In this document: in pieces, positions 15,523 through 27,108 of the stretch | Numbering within the stretch: the first letter of the stretch is position 1 | How the letters are laid out: every line of letters starts with the position of its first letter | Source: an uncultured Gammaproteobacteria bacterium | GTDB taxonomy: Bacteria; Pseudomonadota; Gammaproteobacteria; SZUA-140 | Direction: 5' to 3' | Length of the DNA stretch: 33,019 bases | NCBI GenBank assembly: GCA_945787155.1 | Contig: CALZHD010000015.1 | Span: 1-33,019 of the forward strand | Notes under the pieces: generated by a model | The model's database searches: none | What the model saw: the letters and a program-made list of their open reading frames with translations, nothing else | Told to the model about the DNA's origin: nothing | Program-made: the position numbers and the translations under genes

Positions 15523-15528
15523 ATTATC
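15523..15528 (-). promoter_or_regulatory. -10 element for small RNA B
   Basis: GATAAT on the minus strand (15528 to 15523), 28.5 bases from the centre of the CRP-type site. It predicts transcription starting at about 15516, exactly where the 5' stem of the RNA begins. No -35 match. Confidence 0.55.
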
Positions 15529-15548
15529 TACACTGACAGGGGGAAATC

Positions 15549-15564
15549 TGTGAGTAGACTCACA
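15549..15564 (-). promoter_or_regulatory. CRP/Vfr-type binding site for small RNA B
   Basis: TGTGA-GTCTAC-TCACA on the minus strand is a perfect match to the CRP consensus half-sites. Its centre at 15556.5 is at about -40.5 from the predicted start, the class II position. The same bases form an inverted repeat (CTGTGAG/CTCACAG, 15548-15554 and 15559-15565), so a tetraloop hairpin is a formal alternative. Confidence 0.62.
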
Positions 15565-15579
15565 GTTTGATGCTTTGGC

Positions 15580-15619
15580 ATAGCGTGGCACACAGGAGGC
15601 TTTCTGTATGCCACGCTAT
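15580..15619. repeat. Long inverted repeat after purB
   Basis: ATAGCGTGGCA (15580-15590) and TGCCACGCTAT (15609-15619) are perfect 11-bp arms. The 18-base loop contains a further ACAG/CTGT pair. It starts 11 bases after the purB stop on the minus strand. No T tract follows on either strand, so it is not a standard intrinsic terminator; it may protect the purB mRNA 3' end or mark Rho-dependent termination. Confidence 0.6.
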
Positions 15620-15629
15620 AGTGAGAAGA

Positions 15630-17655
<2,026 letters not shown>

Positions 17656-17676
17656 CGTATTTTGCCTTTACTACAA

Positions 17677-18801
17677 TTAGAGGGTTGTGATGTCGGAAAG
17701 TGTATTGCCAAACTGATCGATAATGCCGCCGCCGAGGCACTCATCCTGCTGATAAAATACAATTGATTGTCCCGGCGTGACGGCACGCTGTGGCTGTTCG
17801 AAGAGCACAGTTGCGATGCCATTATCAATCGCGGTGATCGTGCAGGGCTGATCTTGTTGACGATAACGGACTTTGGCGCTGCAATGAAAGGGTGAACTTG
17901 GCGCTTCGCCACTGACCCAGTGCAGCTCGATGGCGTTGAGTGCCTGTTTAAACAGTGCCGGGTGGTTTGTCCCTTGTGCAACGAGTAATACGTTGTTATC
18001 AAGGTCTTTGTCGACGACATACCACGGCTCGCCGCTGTTATCTTCACGCAGGCCACCGATCTTTAGTCCCTTACGCTGGCCGATGGTGTGAAACATCAAG
18101 CCGTCGTGTTGGCCGATGGTCTTGCCTTCAAGGGTCTGGATCTCACCCGGTTGTGCCGGCAGATAGGTATTGAGAAAACTTTTGAATTCGCGCTCACCAA
18201 TGAAGCAGATGCCGGTGCTATCTTTCTTTGAATGATTTTCAAAACCGGCTTCTGCGGCAATCATGCGCACTTCACTCTTTGGTAATTCGCCTAATGGAAA
18301 TAGCGTTTTAGCAAGTTGTGCCTGCCCGAGAGTATAAAGAAAGTAACTCTGGTCTTTATTGTCATCTTTTCCCTTGAGTAGTTTGAACTGGCCGTCCTGT
18401 TCAGCGATGCGTGCGTAGTGGCCGGTTGCGATTTTATCTGCGCCTTGTTGTATTGCGTAATCGAGGAAAGCCTTGAACTTGATCTCTTTGTTGCACAGGA
18501 TATCCGGATTCGGGGTGCGGCCACTTTTGTATTCATTAAGAAAGTATTGAAAGACGCGCTCCCAATACTCGCTGGCGAAGTTGACTGCATCCATTGGAAT
18601 GCCGATCTTATCGCACACTTGCATCGCGTCCTGTGCATCGATGGCGGCGGGGCAGATGCCATCAGGGTCTTTATCTTCCCAGTTCTTCATGAAGACGCCA
18701 CTGACCGAGTGCCCCTGCCGATGCAGTAGCAGCGCGGTGACTGATGAGTCAACGCCACCGGACATGCCGACGATGATCTGTTGTGTGGATGGACTGTTCA
18801 T
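17677..18801 (-). CDS. mnmA: tRNA-specific 2-thiouridylase MnmA
   Basis: MnmA puts sulfur on U34 of Lys, Glu and Gln tRNAs using ATP and sulfur relayed by TusE or a similar donor. The 374 aa product shows the PP-loop GMSGGVDSS (12-20), catalytic cysteines C103 (ILCNKEIKF) and C199 ([10 protein letters not shown]), corresponding to C102 and C199 in E. coli, and the TPNPD and [13 protein letters not shown] segments. A C-terminal beta-barrel domain ends the protein. It is the first gene of mnmA-hflD-purB; the 88 bp to rluE may hold the promoter. Confidence 0.97.
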   Translation of the reverse strand: MNSPSTQQIIVGMSGGVDSSVTALLLHRQGHSVSGVFMKNWEDKDPDGICPAAIDAQDAMQVCDKIGIPMDAVNFASEYWERVFQYFLNEYKSGRTPNPDILCNKEIKFKAFLDYAIQQGADKIATGHYARIAEQDGQFKLLKGKDDNKDQSYFLYTLGQAQLAKTLFPLGELPKSEVRMIAAEAGFENHSKKDSTGICFIGEREFKSFLNTYLPAQPGEIQTLEGKTIGQHDGLMFHTIGQRKGLKIGGLREDNSGEPWYVVDKDLDNNVLLVAQGTNHPALFKQALNAIELHWVSGEAPSSPFHCSAKVRYRQQDQPCTITAIDNGIATVLFEQPQRAVTPGQSIVFYQQDECLGGGIIDQFGNTLSDITTL

Positions 18802-18889
18802 TTTGCGCGAGGAGTGATGGTAACTTATTGACCTAAAGACAGTGAATTATAGCAAGTCCTGTCATTTTTCGCAGTCTAGTGGATGGGAG

Positions 18890-19426
18890 CTATGGTGCAT
18901 CAATGATGCGGTGTTCGCCGGGTGCGAGTCCTTTGAGGGTCCAGTTTCCAATGGCGTAACGGATCAGGCGCAGTGTGGGGAAGCCGACGGCAGCAGTCAT
19001 GCGTCGAACCTGGCGATTGCGCCCCTCGCTAATCTTTATTTCCAGCCAGGCCGTTGGAATCTGTGCGCGATAACGCACCGGTGGGGTGCGTGGCCAGATC
19101 TCTGGTGGCTTGATGCGTCGAACCCTGGCGGGGCGGGTGAGGCCATCTTTCAATTCAACGCCCTGGCGGAGCTGCCGGATCGCTTCATCAGAGGGGGTGC
19201 CATCCACCTGTACCCAGTAGGTCTTTTCCAGTTTGTGGCGCGGGTGGGCGATGCGATGCTGTAGTTTGCCATCATCGGTGAGCAGCAGCAGTCCCTCGCT
19301 ATCCCTGTCGAGCCGTCCTGCGGCGTAGACAGCGGGAATATCGATAAAATTCTTGAGGGTTTCACGGCCTTCTGAAGCGCTGAACTGGGTCAATACATCA
19401 TAGGGCTTATTGAATAAAATCAGCAT
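18890..19426 (-). CDS. rluE: 23S rRNA pseudouridine synthase RluE-like
   Basis: A 178 aa pseudouridine synthase of the RsuA/RluB/E/F group; in E. coli RluE modifies U2457 of 23S rRNA. Seen: start [15 protein letters not shown], catalytic motif [16 protein letters not shown] with the likely nucleophile D40, [28 protein letters not shown] and the [13 protein letters not shown] end. It lacks the N-terminal S4 domain of RluB/RsuA, and its size fits RluE. It precedes mnmA on the same strand, as in E. coli, which supports the RluE name. The usual neighbour icd is not in the adjoining sequence. Confidence 0.93.
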   Translation of the reverse strand: MLILFNKPYDVLTQFSASEGRETLKNFIDIPAVYAAGRLDRDSEGLLLLTDDGKLQHRIAHPRHKLEKTYWVQVDGTPSDEAIRQLRQGVELKDGLTRPARVRRIKPPEIWPRTPPVRYRAQIPTAWLEIKISEGRNRQVRRMTAAVGFPTLRLIRYAIGNWTLKGLAPGEHRIIDAP

Positions 19427-19721
19427 GGTTTGAATTAGCTTAGGATGGATGCTTAGTGATATGCCTGTTAGTATTCCTATAAAGAATACAATGCTATCTC
19501 TTTGGAACTCAGGATTGGAATTTATATTTCATACGTCCATATTAACATCCTGAGCGATGACGAATGATGTCTGCGACAGTGCTGGTGGGCTGTTACGGTT
19601 TCGGTGCGGTGATTATTAATAATTGATAGACAGCAGCCCTTCTCCCCGAAGCCTTCTACTATGGGGCGTGATTCGTGTATGCCCGGCGGAGTGATTACGT
19701 CTCGAGCATTTTGCCGGAGGC
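19427..19721. other. Intergenic region between cspD and rluE
   Basis: About 295 bp with no gene. It contains an inverted repeat CTCAGGAT (19508-19515) / ATCCTGAG (19547-19554) with a 31-base AT-rich loop. CCGGC and GCCGG segments just downstream of cspD could form a weak stem, but there is no T tract on the minus strand. I see no RNA gene; rluE start signals must lie here. Confidence 0.45.
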
Positions 19722-19952
19722 TCAGTTCTTCAGTTTGGTTTCACTGTCTTGATCTGGCTTGATGTTGGCCGCAAAGAGTCCTTTAGGACCTTCTGAAAGG
19801 TCAAATTCGACCTTTTGACCACCCTTCAGCGTCTTGTAACCATCGATTGAGATGGCAGAGAAGTGTGCGAAGATATCTTCACCACCTTCATCAGGTGAGA
19901 TAAAGCCAAACCCCTTGGTATTACTAAACCATTTAACGAGTCCACTAGGCAT
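19722..19952 (-). CDS. cspD: Cold-shock domain protein CspD
   Basis: A 76 aa single-stranded nucleic acid binding protein with one cold-shock domain: MPSGLVKWFSNTKGFGFI contains RNP1 (KGFGFI, 13-18) and DIFAHF (about 26-31) is RNP2. In E. coli CspD is a stationary-phase inhibitor of replication and is encoded divergently from clpS-clpA, exactly as here, so CspD is preferred over CspA-type cold-inducible paralogs. A ribosome site GAGGGAG precedes the ATG. The gene has a recognisable promoter (TTGACT-N16-TATTGT) and a leader of about 69 nt that starts with a hairpin. Confidence 0.9.
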   Translation of the reverse strand: MPSGLVKWFSNTKGFGFISPDEGGEDIFAHFSAISIDGYKTLKGGQKVEFDLSEGPKGLFAANIKPDQDSETKLKN

Positions 19953-19995
19953 AATTATACTCCCTCACGTATTCGTGCAGCAGTGTCTTGTTAAT

Positions 19996-20020
19996 CATGG
20001 CCGCTATTGCGATGGCCATG
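19996..20020 (-). promoter_or_regulatory. 5'-terminal hairpin of the cspD leader
   Basis: CATGGCC and GGCCATG (20014-20020 and 19996-20002) form a perfect 7-bp stem with an 11-base loop that can add inner pairs. The predicted transcription start (about 20021) is the base just before the stem, so the mRNA would begin with this hairpin. Such 5' stems are known to protect messages from RppH/RNase E attack; the effect here is inference. Confidence 0.45.
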
Positions 20021-20027
20021 CCGCAAA

Positions 20028-20055
20028 ACAATATCCCAATATGCGAAATAGTCAA
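20028..20055 (-). promoter_or_regulatory. cspD promoter
   Basis: On the minus strand, TTGACT (20055-20050) is a near-consensus -35 and TATTGT (20033-20028) a 4/6 -10, separated by 16 bases. The predicted start is near 20021, about 69 bases before the cspD ATG. Confidence 0.6.
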
Positions 20056-20262
20056 GTGCTGGGCCTGAGTGGGCTTGCCGTGATGGGTGGCGAGCATAAA
20101 GTGGCCGGATTATTGCTTTATTTATAAGTGGTTGTATTTTGTATTTGGTGGCTATATATCAGCTGTCTGGTGTGATATTTTATTATCTTTTTTTAAGCTC
20201 TAATCCCGATGAAAAACAGGGTGTTATGGGGCCTGGTTCGAAGATTTTTTTTAGAGATAAGG

Positions 20263-20268
20263 TATAAT
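20263..20268 (+). promoter_or_regulatory. Consensus -10 element abutting the clpS start
   Basis: A perfect TATAAT ends ten bases before the clpS ATG (20279). A start seven bases downstream (about 20275) leaves at most four untranslated bases. The -35 is weak (TTCGAA at 20237-20242, 20-base spacer). No ribosome site is in range, since AAGG at 20259-20262 is 16 bases away. Confidence 0.5.
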
Positions 20269-20278
20269 TGACGACAGT

Positions 20279-20599
20279 ATGGATAAAGAGGATCAGCATA
20301 TTTCTGACGAGAGTTTGGCGCTACAGGAGGCCAAACCAAAACTAAAGCGTCCCCCGCTATTTAAAGTGTTACTGCTTAATGATGATTACACGCCAATGGA
20401 TTTTGTCGTCCATATTTTGCAGGATCATTTTGGCATGACGAGTGAGAAAGCAACGCAAGTCATGTTGCATGTGCATACAAGGGGTGTTGGTGTGTGCGGT
20501 GTTTTTACACGAGATATCGCAGAGACCAAAGTAGCACTGGTGAATCAATTCGCACGCGAGCATCAGCATCCGCTGAAATGCACCATGGAGGAAGCGTAG
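20279..20599 (+). CDS. clpS: ATP-dependent Clp protease adaptor ClpS
   Basis: ClpS recognises proteins with N-terminal Leu, Phe, Tyr or Trp and delivers them to ClpA-ClpP. The 106 aa product has a flexible N-terminus (1-25) and the core [20 protein letters not shown], with the NDDYTPM segment lining the N-degron pocket, followed by [22 protein letters not shown]. It is 25 bp upstream of clpA and divergent from cspD, the standard order. No other ATG occurs before residue 40, so the start is secure even though it lacks a ribosome site and lies almost at the predicted transcription start. Confidence 0.97.
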   Translation: MDKEDQHISDESLALQEAKPKLKRPPLFKVLLLNDDYTPMDFVVHILQDHFGMTSEKATQVMLHVHTRGVGVCGVFTRDIAETKVALVNQFAREHQHPLKCTMEEA

Positions 20600-20624
20600 C
20601 GAGCAAAACTTAGGTAGGTGTTTT

Positions 20625-22889
20625 ATGTTAAGCAAAGATCTTGAATACACACTCAATGCGGCTTTTCAGTCTGCACGAGACAGAAATCATGAGTTTATGA
20701 CAGTGGAGCATCTGCTGCTGGCATTGTTTGATAACGCTGAATCAGCGGCCATTCTAAGGGCATGTGATGCCGATATCGAAGGGTTGAAGAAAGAGCTGGA
20801 GGCTTTTCTTGAAGAAAATACCCCGATATTGAGTGGTGACGAACGTGAGACCCAGCCAACGCTAGGTTTTCAGCGTGTCTTGCAGCGAGCCGTCTTTCAT
20901 GTGCAATCCTCTGGTAAGCGCGAAGTGGGTGCCCCCAATGTGCTGGTCGCCATTTTTGGGGAGCAAGACTCACAGGCAGTCTTTTTTCTAAACAAACAGG
21001 ACATCACTCGACTCGATGTTGTCAGTCATCTCTCTCATGGGCTGACAAAGACCTCGAATGATGAGGAGGGTGAGCGTATCTCCCCGGAGTCGGATGAAGC
21101 TGATGCCGAGGGTGAGGCGGCCAAGACCCCGCTGGAGAATTATGCCACCAACCTCAATGAGCGAGCTCGGGCGGGTAAGATTGATCCGTTGATTGGGCGT
21201 GATAGCGAGGTGCATCGTGTGGTGCAGATTCTTTGCCGTCGCAGTAAAAATAATCCATTGCTAGTAGGCGAGGCGGGTGTCGGCAAGACCGCAATCGCGG
21301 AAGGGCTAGCCAAGATGATCGTCGATGAAGCGGTGCCTGATGTGTTGGCGCAGAGTACGATCTATTCGCTCGATATGGGTGCGCTGTTGGCGGGTACGAA
21401 AGATCGTGGTGACTTTGAAAAGCGATTAAAGGGCTTGCTAGCTCAGATTAAGGAAGAAGAGAGCGCGGTACTTTTTATCGATGAAATTCATACCATCATT
21501 GGTGCGGGTTCTGCCTCTGGTGGGGTGATGGACGCCTCTAATCTGATTAAGCCGGTGCTGAGTTCAGGTGATCTACGTTGCATCGGTTCAACCACCTATA
21601 ATGAGTATCGCAGTATCTTTGAGAAGGATCGTGCACTGGCACGTCGTTTTCAGAAAGTCGATGTCGGTGAACCGTCAGTAAGTGAGACCATCGATATTCT
21701 GAAGGGATTAAAATCACGTTTTGAAGAGCATCACAAAGTGAGGTACACGCTTGACTCTTTGAAGACGGCAGCCGAACTCGCGGCTCGTTATATTAATGAT
21801 CGTTACCTGCCGGACAAAGCGATTGATGTGATCGATGAGGCAGGTGCAAACCAGCGACTTTTACCTGTATCGAAACGTAAAAAGACGATTGGTGTAAAAG
21901 AGGTTGAAGCCATCGTTGCCAAGATTGCGCGCATTCCAGCGAAGAGTGTTAGCAGTTCCGATAAAGCGAAACTGCGTACGTTGGAACGTGATCTGAAGAT
22001 GGTGATCTACGGTCAGGATGAAGCGATTGATACGCTAGCGACTGCGATCAAGATGTCGCGCTCAGGCCTGGGTGAGACCGGTAAGCCAATCGGTTCATTT
22101 CTGTTTGCAGGGCCTACCGGTGTTGGTAAGACCGAAGTCAGTCGTCAGCTTGCCCATATCCTTGGGATTGAGTTGATTCGTTTCGATATGTCTGAATATA
22201 TGGAGCGCCACGCAGCATCACGCTTGATCGGTGCGCCGCCCGGTTATGTCGGTTTTGATCAGGGAGGATTACTGACTGAAGCGGTGAATAAGCAGCCTCA
22301 CGCGGTGTTGCTGTTTGATGAAATAGAGAAGGCGCATCCCGATGTTTTTAACCTGCTGCTGCAGGTGATGGATCACGGTACGCTGACGGATAACAATGGT
22401 CGCAAGGTCGACTTCCGCAATGTGATCATCATCATGGCCAGTAATGCCGGCGCTGAACAGATGAGTCGAGCATCGATCGGTTTTGCGACACAAGATCACT
22501 CTTCCGATGGTATGGAGGTGATCAAACGTACCTTTACGCCAGAGTTTCGCAATCGTCTTGATGCTATTGTGCAGTTTAAAGCGCTCGATGCCGTTACGAT
22601 TGCTAATGTAGTTGATAAGTTCATCATTGAACTAGAGACGCAGCTGGAAGAGAAAAATGTGGTAATCGATGTTGAAGAGTCTGCGCGCGAATGGTTGGCG
22701 ATGAATGGGTACGATCCCTCAATGGGCGCACGCCCGATGGCGCGTACCATTCAGGAGAATGTCAAGAAGCCGCTGGCGGAGGAGTTGTTGTTTGGACGTC
22801 TGGCCAAGGGTGGTCGCGTCAAGATCGATGTTGACGGTGATGCGCTGGTGTTTAAGATCGAAGGTGCCGAGGAGATGGTCGACGGCTGA
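20625..22889 (+). CDS. clpA: ATP-dependent Clp protease ATP-binding subunit ClpA
   Basis: ClpA is the hexameric AAA+ unfoldase that feeds substrates into ClpP. The product is 754 aa (E. coli 758). It has an N-domain binding ClpS (about 1-142), D1 with Walker A GEAGVGKT (215-222) and [14 protein letters not shown], and D2 with Walker A GPTGVGKT (496-503) and [14 protein letters not shown]. The ClpP-docking loop is IGF (618-620), where E. coli ClpA has IGL; the IGF form is common in ClpX. A ribosome site with AGGTAGG precedes the ATG. It is cotranscribed with clpS and convergent with infA. The ClpP subunit is not in this window. Confidence 0.97.
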   Translation: MLSKDLEYTLNAAFQSARDRNHEFMTVEHLLLALFDNAESAAILRACDADIEGLKKELEAFLEENTPILSGDERETQPTLGFQRVLQRAVFHVQSSGKREVGAPNVLVAIFGEQDSQAVFFLNKQDITRLDVVSHLSHGLTKTSNDEEGERISPESDEADAEGEAAKTPLENYATNLNERARAGKIDPLIGRDSEVHRVVQILCRRSKNNPLLVGEAGVGKTAIAEGLAKMIVDEAVPDVLAQSTIYSLDMGALLAGTKDRGDFEKRLKGLLAQIKEEESAVLFIDEIHTIIGAGSASGGVMDASNLIKPVLSSGDLRCIGSTTYNEYRSIFEKDRALARRFQKVDVGEPSVSETIDILKGLKSRFEEHHKVRYTLDSLKTAAELAARYINDRYLPDKAIDVIDEAGANQRLLPVSKRKKTIGVKEVEAIVAKIARIPAKSVSSSDKAKLRTLERDLKMVIYGQDEAIDTLATAIKMSRSGLGETGKPIGSFLFAGPTGVGKTEVSRQLAHILGIELIRFDMSEYMERHAASRLIGAPPGYVGFDQGGLLTEAVNKQPHAVLLFDEIEKAHPDVFNLLLQVMDHGTLTDNNGRKVDFRNVIIIMASNAGAEQMSRASIGFATQDHSSDGMEVIKRTFTPEFRNRLDAIVQFKALDAVTIANVVDKFIIELETQLEEKNVVIDVEESAREWLAMNGYDPSMGARPMARTIQENVKKPLAEELLFGRLAKGGRVKIDVDGDALVFKIEGAEEMVDG

Positions 22890-22897
22890 TCATTTTA

Positions 22898-22935
22898 TAT
22901 CAGCAAGCGGTGCGCTTCTGGGCCGGTTGCTGATA
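22898..22935. terminator. Hairpin between convergent clpA and infA
   Basis: TATCAGCAA (22898-22906) and TTGCTGATA (22927-22935) are perfect 9-bp arms around a GC-rich 20-base loop that can pair further. It starts nine bases after the clpA stop and could end transcription from both sides, although neither strand has a full T tract. Confidence 0.5.
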
Positions 22936-22943
22936 ATGGCACG

Positions 22944-22967
22944 CTGTAATTTATACTGTAATTTATA
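22944..22967. repeat. Perfect 12-bp tandem duplication
   Basis: CTGTAATTTATA occurs twice in direct succession (22944-22955 and 22956-22967), ending six bases before the infA stop codon on the minus strand. Origin is probably replication slippage. Confidence 0.85.
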
Positions 22968-22973
22968 AAGGGA

Positions 22974-23192
22974 TCAACGTGCGCGGTAGGTGATACGCCC
23001 TTTAGACAGGTCGTATGGTGTTAGCTGGACGGTCACCTTATCGCCAGTCAGGATGCGGATATAATGTTTGCGCATCTTGCCAGAGATGTGTGCCGTGACG
23101 ACATGCCCATTTTCAAGCTCCACGCGGAACATTGTGTTTGGTAGCGTCTCGACGACGGTGCCTTCCATTTCAATATGTTCTTCTTTTGCCAT
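22974..23192 (-). CDS. infA: Translation initiation factor IF-1
   Basis: IF-1 binds the ribosomal A site during initiation. The 72 aa product is a single S1-type OB fold with [41 protein letters not shown] and the C-terminal [11 protein letters not shown], near-identical in pattern to other proteobacterial IF-1 proteins. It lies between clpA and aat as in E. coli, but the serine tRNA gene that E. coli has here is not visible. The 200 bp upstream to aat is AT-rich and may hold its own promoter. Confidence 0.98.
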   Translation of the reverse strand: MAKEEHIEMEGTVVETLPNTMFRVELENGHVVTAHISGKMRKHYIRILTGDKVTVQLTPYDLSKGRITYRAR

Positions 23193-23392
23193 GCGCTAAT
23201 AATCGTCTAATTTGGGTTTTAGTTTAGTTGTGTGCATTCTGGATTTTTGCTCGGTATTGCCGAGTTATTCTCTCAGTTCTATCAGGGCTTCCACCCCAAG
23301 CGGCGAGATTATACACCATTTCTTTTTATTTCTCGCTATCGACGCGGTTAAGTAAGCAATTGAGTTAGAAATAATGTTTAAGGAACCCTTGA

Positions 23393-24226
23393 TTAGTCAG
23401 AATCGTGTAGCGAAAGGGTCCTTTTCCACTGTGATGGGGCCAGGCTTGTGGCGGAGCAAGCGTGCTCAAGATGGTCGACGAAGGTTGCGCGCTCTATGTT
23501 CTCAGCACCCAGTCGGGCGAGGTGATCGGAGCTAATTTGGCAGTCGATCAGCGAAAATTGCCATTGTTTCAGCTGATGCACTAGATGGGCGAAGGCAACC
23601 TTTGAGGCATCTGACTCTCGGCTGAACATAGATTCTCCAAAAAACACTCGACCGATCGCGATGCCGTAGAGGCCTCCGATCAGTGTGCCGTCGCGCCAGA
23701 CCTCGACGGAGTGGGCGTGCCCAAGGTGATGCAACTGTTGGTAAGCCGCCTGCATCTCCGGAGTGATCCAGGTGCCGAGGTCATCTTCCTGGGAGGACGC
23801 CTGATTGGATTCTAACCTGTCCTGGGAGGACGCCTGATTGGATTCTAACCTGTCCTGTGAGGATGGCTGATTGGGTTCTGACCTGTCGCGTGGTGCGGCG
23901 CAGGCCTGGATGACATCAGTGAAGGCATGATCCAGTGTTACTATAAATCGTCCTTGACGCAGTCGTTTTTTCAGGCTGCGCGATAATATGAGTCGATTTG
24001 GGTAGAGCACTGCGCGAGGGTTGGGCGACCACCACAGGATCGGTTGTCCATTGCCATACCATGGGAATATGCCGTGTCGATAGGCGTTCAGCAGCGTAGC
24101 GCTAAAGAGGTTGCCACCAACCGCCAACAGGCCATCAGGTTTGTCGAGGGCGAGTGCAACATCTGGAAACTGGCACTGTTCCTGATAGGGATTGAGATAA
24201 AATGGTGGTTGCTGTTCTTTAATCAT
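23393..24226 (-). CDS. aat: Leucyl/phenylalanyl-tRNA-protein transferase with internal repeat
   Basis: Aat adds Leu or Phe from tRNA to proteins with N-terminal Lys or Arg, creating N-degrons read by ClpS. I start it at the ATG at 24226 ([15 protein letters not shown]), 7 bp after the upstream stop; longer frames overlap that gene and are not conserved. The product is 277 aa against 234 in E. coli. Conserved segments are [59 protein letters not shown] and FFGESMFSR. Between the helix ending CAAPR and GTWITPEM the protein carries three 11-residue repeats ([11 protein letters not shown], then [11 protein letters not shown] twice) encoded by a 33-bp tandem repeat; relatives have only a few residues there. 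The active-site segments look intact. Confidence 0.94.
   Translation of the reverse strand: MIKEQQPPFYLNPYQEQCQFPDVALALDKPDGLLAVGGNLFSATLLNAYRHGIFPWYGNGQPILWWSPNPRAVLYPNRLILSRSLKKRLRQGRFIVTLDHAFTDVIQACAAPRDRSEPNQPSSQDRLESNQASSQDRLESNQASSQEDDLGTWITPEMQAAYQQLHHLGHAHSVEVWRDGTLIGGLYGIAIGRVFFGESMFSRESDASKVAFAHLVHQLKQWQFSLIDCQISSDHLARLGAENIERATFVDHLEHACSATSLAPSQWKRTLSLHDSD
23788..23886. repeat. 33-bp tandem repeat, three copies, within aat
   Basis: Units at 23788-23820 and 23821-23853 are identical; the third, 23854-23886, differs at five positions. The period is a multiple of three, so copy number changes keep the aat frame. Each unit encodes eleven hydrophilic residues rich in Ser, Gln and Asn. 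Confidence 0.95.
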
Positions 24227-24233
24227 CCGAACA

Positions 24234-25367
24234 TCATGGCTGCTGGTTTTTATAGGGGAGGTAACGACACAGCATCTCCTGATAGCGTCCCAAATCCTGC
24301 TGCTCATAGCTGACCGCTTTTTGAATCGCTTCCCTGAAACCTGGGTGTGCAATCCAGTGGCGTGAATGGGTGGTGGTGGGATAGAAGCCGCGGATCAGTT
24401 TGTGTTCGCCCTGCGCCCCGGCCTCAAAACGTTTGAGACCGTGTGCGATGCAGTAGTCGATGGCACGATAATAACAGACTTCAAAATGGAGGCTGTGGTA
24501 GTCGCCGTGACAGCCCCAGTAGCGTCCATAGAGGGTGTCGCTATTGACGAAGTTGAGTGCTGCGGCAACATCTTTGCCATCTTTTTGGGCGACCACCATG
24601 ATAATACTTTCTGCCATGGTGCGTCCGATTTCTCTAAAAAAATTGGCCGAGAAAGGTGTTTGATGACCTCGCTTGAGGTAGGTGACCTGGTGAAAGCGAT
24701 AAAAGTTTTGCCACCGTTCATCAGTAATCTGATTGCCATGCAGTAGTTGTACGGTGATACTGGCCTCGGTGACTCGACGCCGTTCCCGCTTCACTTTTTT
24801 ACGGTGGCGCGAGGCGAGTTGTGCCAGGAATGCGTCGAAGTCTTCATAATCGTGATTGACCCAGTGGTACTGAGTATCGGCGCGTGCCATTAGCGCTTGT
24901 TGTGCCAAACGTTGATCGTCGATTTCGTCAAGGAAGAGGCAATGCAATGATGAGACCTGCTCAGTTTCCGCATAGTTGATAATATAGTCGATCAATTCTG
25001 CCGCCGCCTGCGGATCATCGCGATCTTCCAATAGCAGGCGTGCGCCAGGCACCGGGGTGTAGGGCGTCGCGATTACCAGCTTGGGGTAATAGGCCATACC
25101 GTTGCGCTCATAGACACCAGCCCACGCCCAGTCGAAGACAAACTCTCCCCATGAATGGTGCTTGAGATACATTGGCACGGCGGCGACCAGCCGCTCATCT
25201 TTGTGACCAAGCAGATATCTCGGCTCCCAACCGCTTTCCCCGCCGACGGCCTGGTGATTTTCCAGCGCGCTGAGGAAGGCATGGCTTAAAAACGGGTTGT
25301 CACCCGCGAGCCGGTCCCATGCCGCAGAGGGGGTCGGTTGGATGCTTTCAGCGATGGTGAGTTTCAT
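24234..25367 (-). CDS. GNAT/FemAB-like N-acyltransferase (COG3146-type)
   Basis: A 377 aa protein of the group often annotated as peptidoglycan biosynthesis-like or GNAT family N-acetyltransferase (DUF482/COG3146). I place the start at the ATG at 25367 ([10 protein letters not shown]); a longer frame from 25409 adds unconserved residues. Typical segments are [77 protein letters not shown] and GRYWGC, plus the C-terminal [26 protein letters not shown]. The double acyltransferase fold resembles FemAB enzymes that use aminoacyl-tRNA. The substrate is not established. It is seven bases upstream of aat, another tRNA-dependent transferase, and the two are probably cotranscribed. Confidence 0.82.
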   Translation of the reverse strand: MKLTIAESIQPTPSAAWDRLAGDNPFLSHAFLSALENHQAVGGESGWEPRYLLGHKDERLVAAVPMYLKHHSWGEFVFDWAWAGVYERNGMAYYPKLVIATPYTPVPGARLLLEDRDDPQAAAELIDYIINYAETEQVSSLHCLFLDEIDDQRLAQQALMARADTQYHWVNHDYEDFDAFLAQLASRHRKKVKRERRRVTEASITVQLLHGNQITDERWQNFYRFHQVTYLKRGHQTPFSANFFREIGRTMAESIIMVVAQKDGKDVAAALNFVNSDTLYGRYWGCHGDYHSLHFEVCYYRAIDYCIAHGLKRFEAGAQGEHKLIRGFYPTTTHSRHWIAHPGFREAIQKAVSYEQQDLGRYQEMLCRYLPYKNQQP

Positions 25368-25480
25368 CGTGATTATCTGTATCTGTTTGGCCGGGTGTGC
25401 AACATCCATGTGAGCACACTCGCTTTTAATCGATTAAAGGGAGGGATGATTGAGGCTTTTTGCTTAGAGTATGCTGGTTG

Positions 25481-25780
25481 TTACTTGAATGACTTGATTA
25501 AGCCTGCAATCTCAAATTCCCCTTCCGACTCGCCCGGATTTGAGCGAATCACTTCGATCACGGCATTCAGAGGCGGTGTTGAGTCAGTGCCGGAGACGAC
25601 GTGAATCTCGACCAGCGAATTTATTTCATACGCCTCAGCGGCGATGAAGAAGATGCCATTAGCGCTGAGATTTTTTGTGATGCCTTCTTTTTGTTCATCG
25701 GCACTACCGGCTTTTTTATATTTAACGATGCTCTCGGTGGCGATTCTGTGAAACTTTCGCTGCTCTCTTACATTGTACAT
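25481..25780 (-). CDS. PilZ domain protein
   Basis: A 99 aa protein consisting of essentially one PilZ domain. The cyclic di-GMP motifs are present: an arginine-rich start (REQRKFHRI, residues 5-13) for RxxxR and NLSANG (about 38-43) for (D/N)xSxxG. It therefore probably binds cyclic di-GMP and signals to a partner, possibly motility or surface machinery; the partner is not identifiable from context. It stands alone between trxB and the acyltransferase gene, about 100 bp from each. Orn in this window would clear the pGpG produced by cyclic di-GMP hydrolysis. Confidence 0.85.
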   Translation of the reverse strand: MYNVREQRKFHRIATESIVKYKKAGSADEQKEGITKNLSANGIFFIAAEAYEINSLVEIHVVSGTDSTPPLNAVIEVIRSNPGESEGEFEIAGLIKSFK

Positions 25781-25880
25781 ATGGTAAGCCTCTTCGATGC
25801 ATGTTCAATAGCAGACCATTGTAGCAGCCTGCATTCCTTTGGGCTGCGAACTGGCCTGCATGTCTAGTGATATTGCTAGC

Positions 25881-27108
<1,228 letters not shown>

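Larger units (their letters stand above)
15121..15629. other. Structured intergenic region between mutL and purB
   Basis: About 500 bp without a believable protein gene. On the minus strand it holds two homologous units, each made of a CRP-type site, a -10 hexamer and an RNA ending in a T-tract terminator (listed separately), and a long inverted repeat just after purB. The plus strand has no T-tract terminator for mutL; AGCC/GGCT near 15179-15194 is a minor stem. A 79-codon open frame on the minus strand (15187-15426) crosses both RNA units and shows no protein-like features. Confidence 0.7.

Noticed and set aside
15548-15565. CTGTGAG/CTCACAG as a plus-strand terminator for mutL
   Set aside because: Only three T follow and the site is over 400 bp from mutL. 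A CRP-type site repeated in the neighbouring unit explains the symmetry better.
22890-22973. tRNA gene between clpA and infA
   Set aside because: The gap is only 84 bp and lacks acceptor-stem pairing and a T-loop motif.
23245-23270. Intrinsic terminator between aat and infA (CTCGG/CCGAG)
   Set aside because: The stem has only five pairs and is followed by A residues, not T, on the transcribed strand.
23788-23886. CRISPR array
   Set aside because: The 33-bp units are contiguous, without spacers, and lie in frame inside aat.
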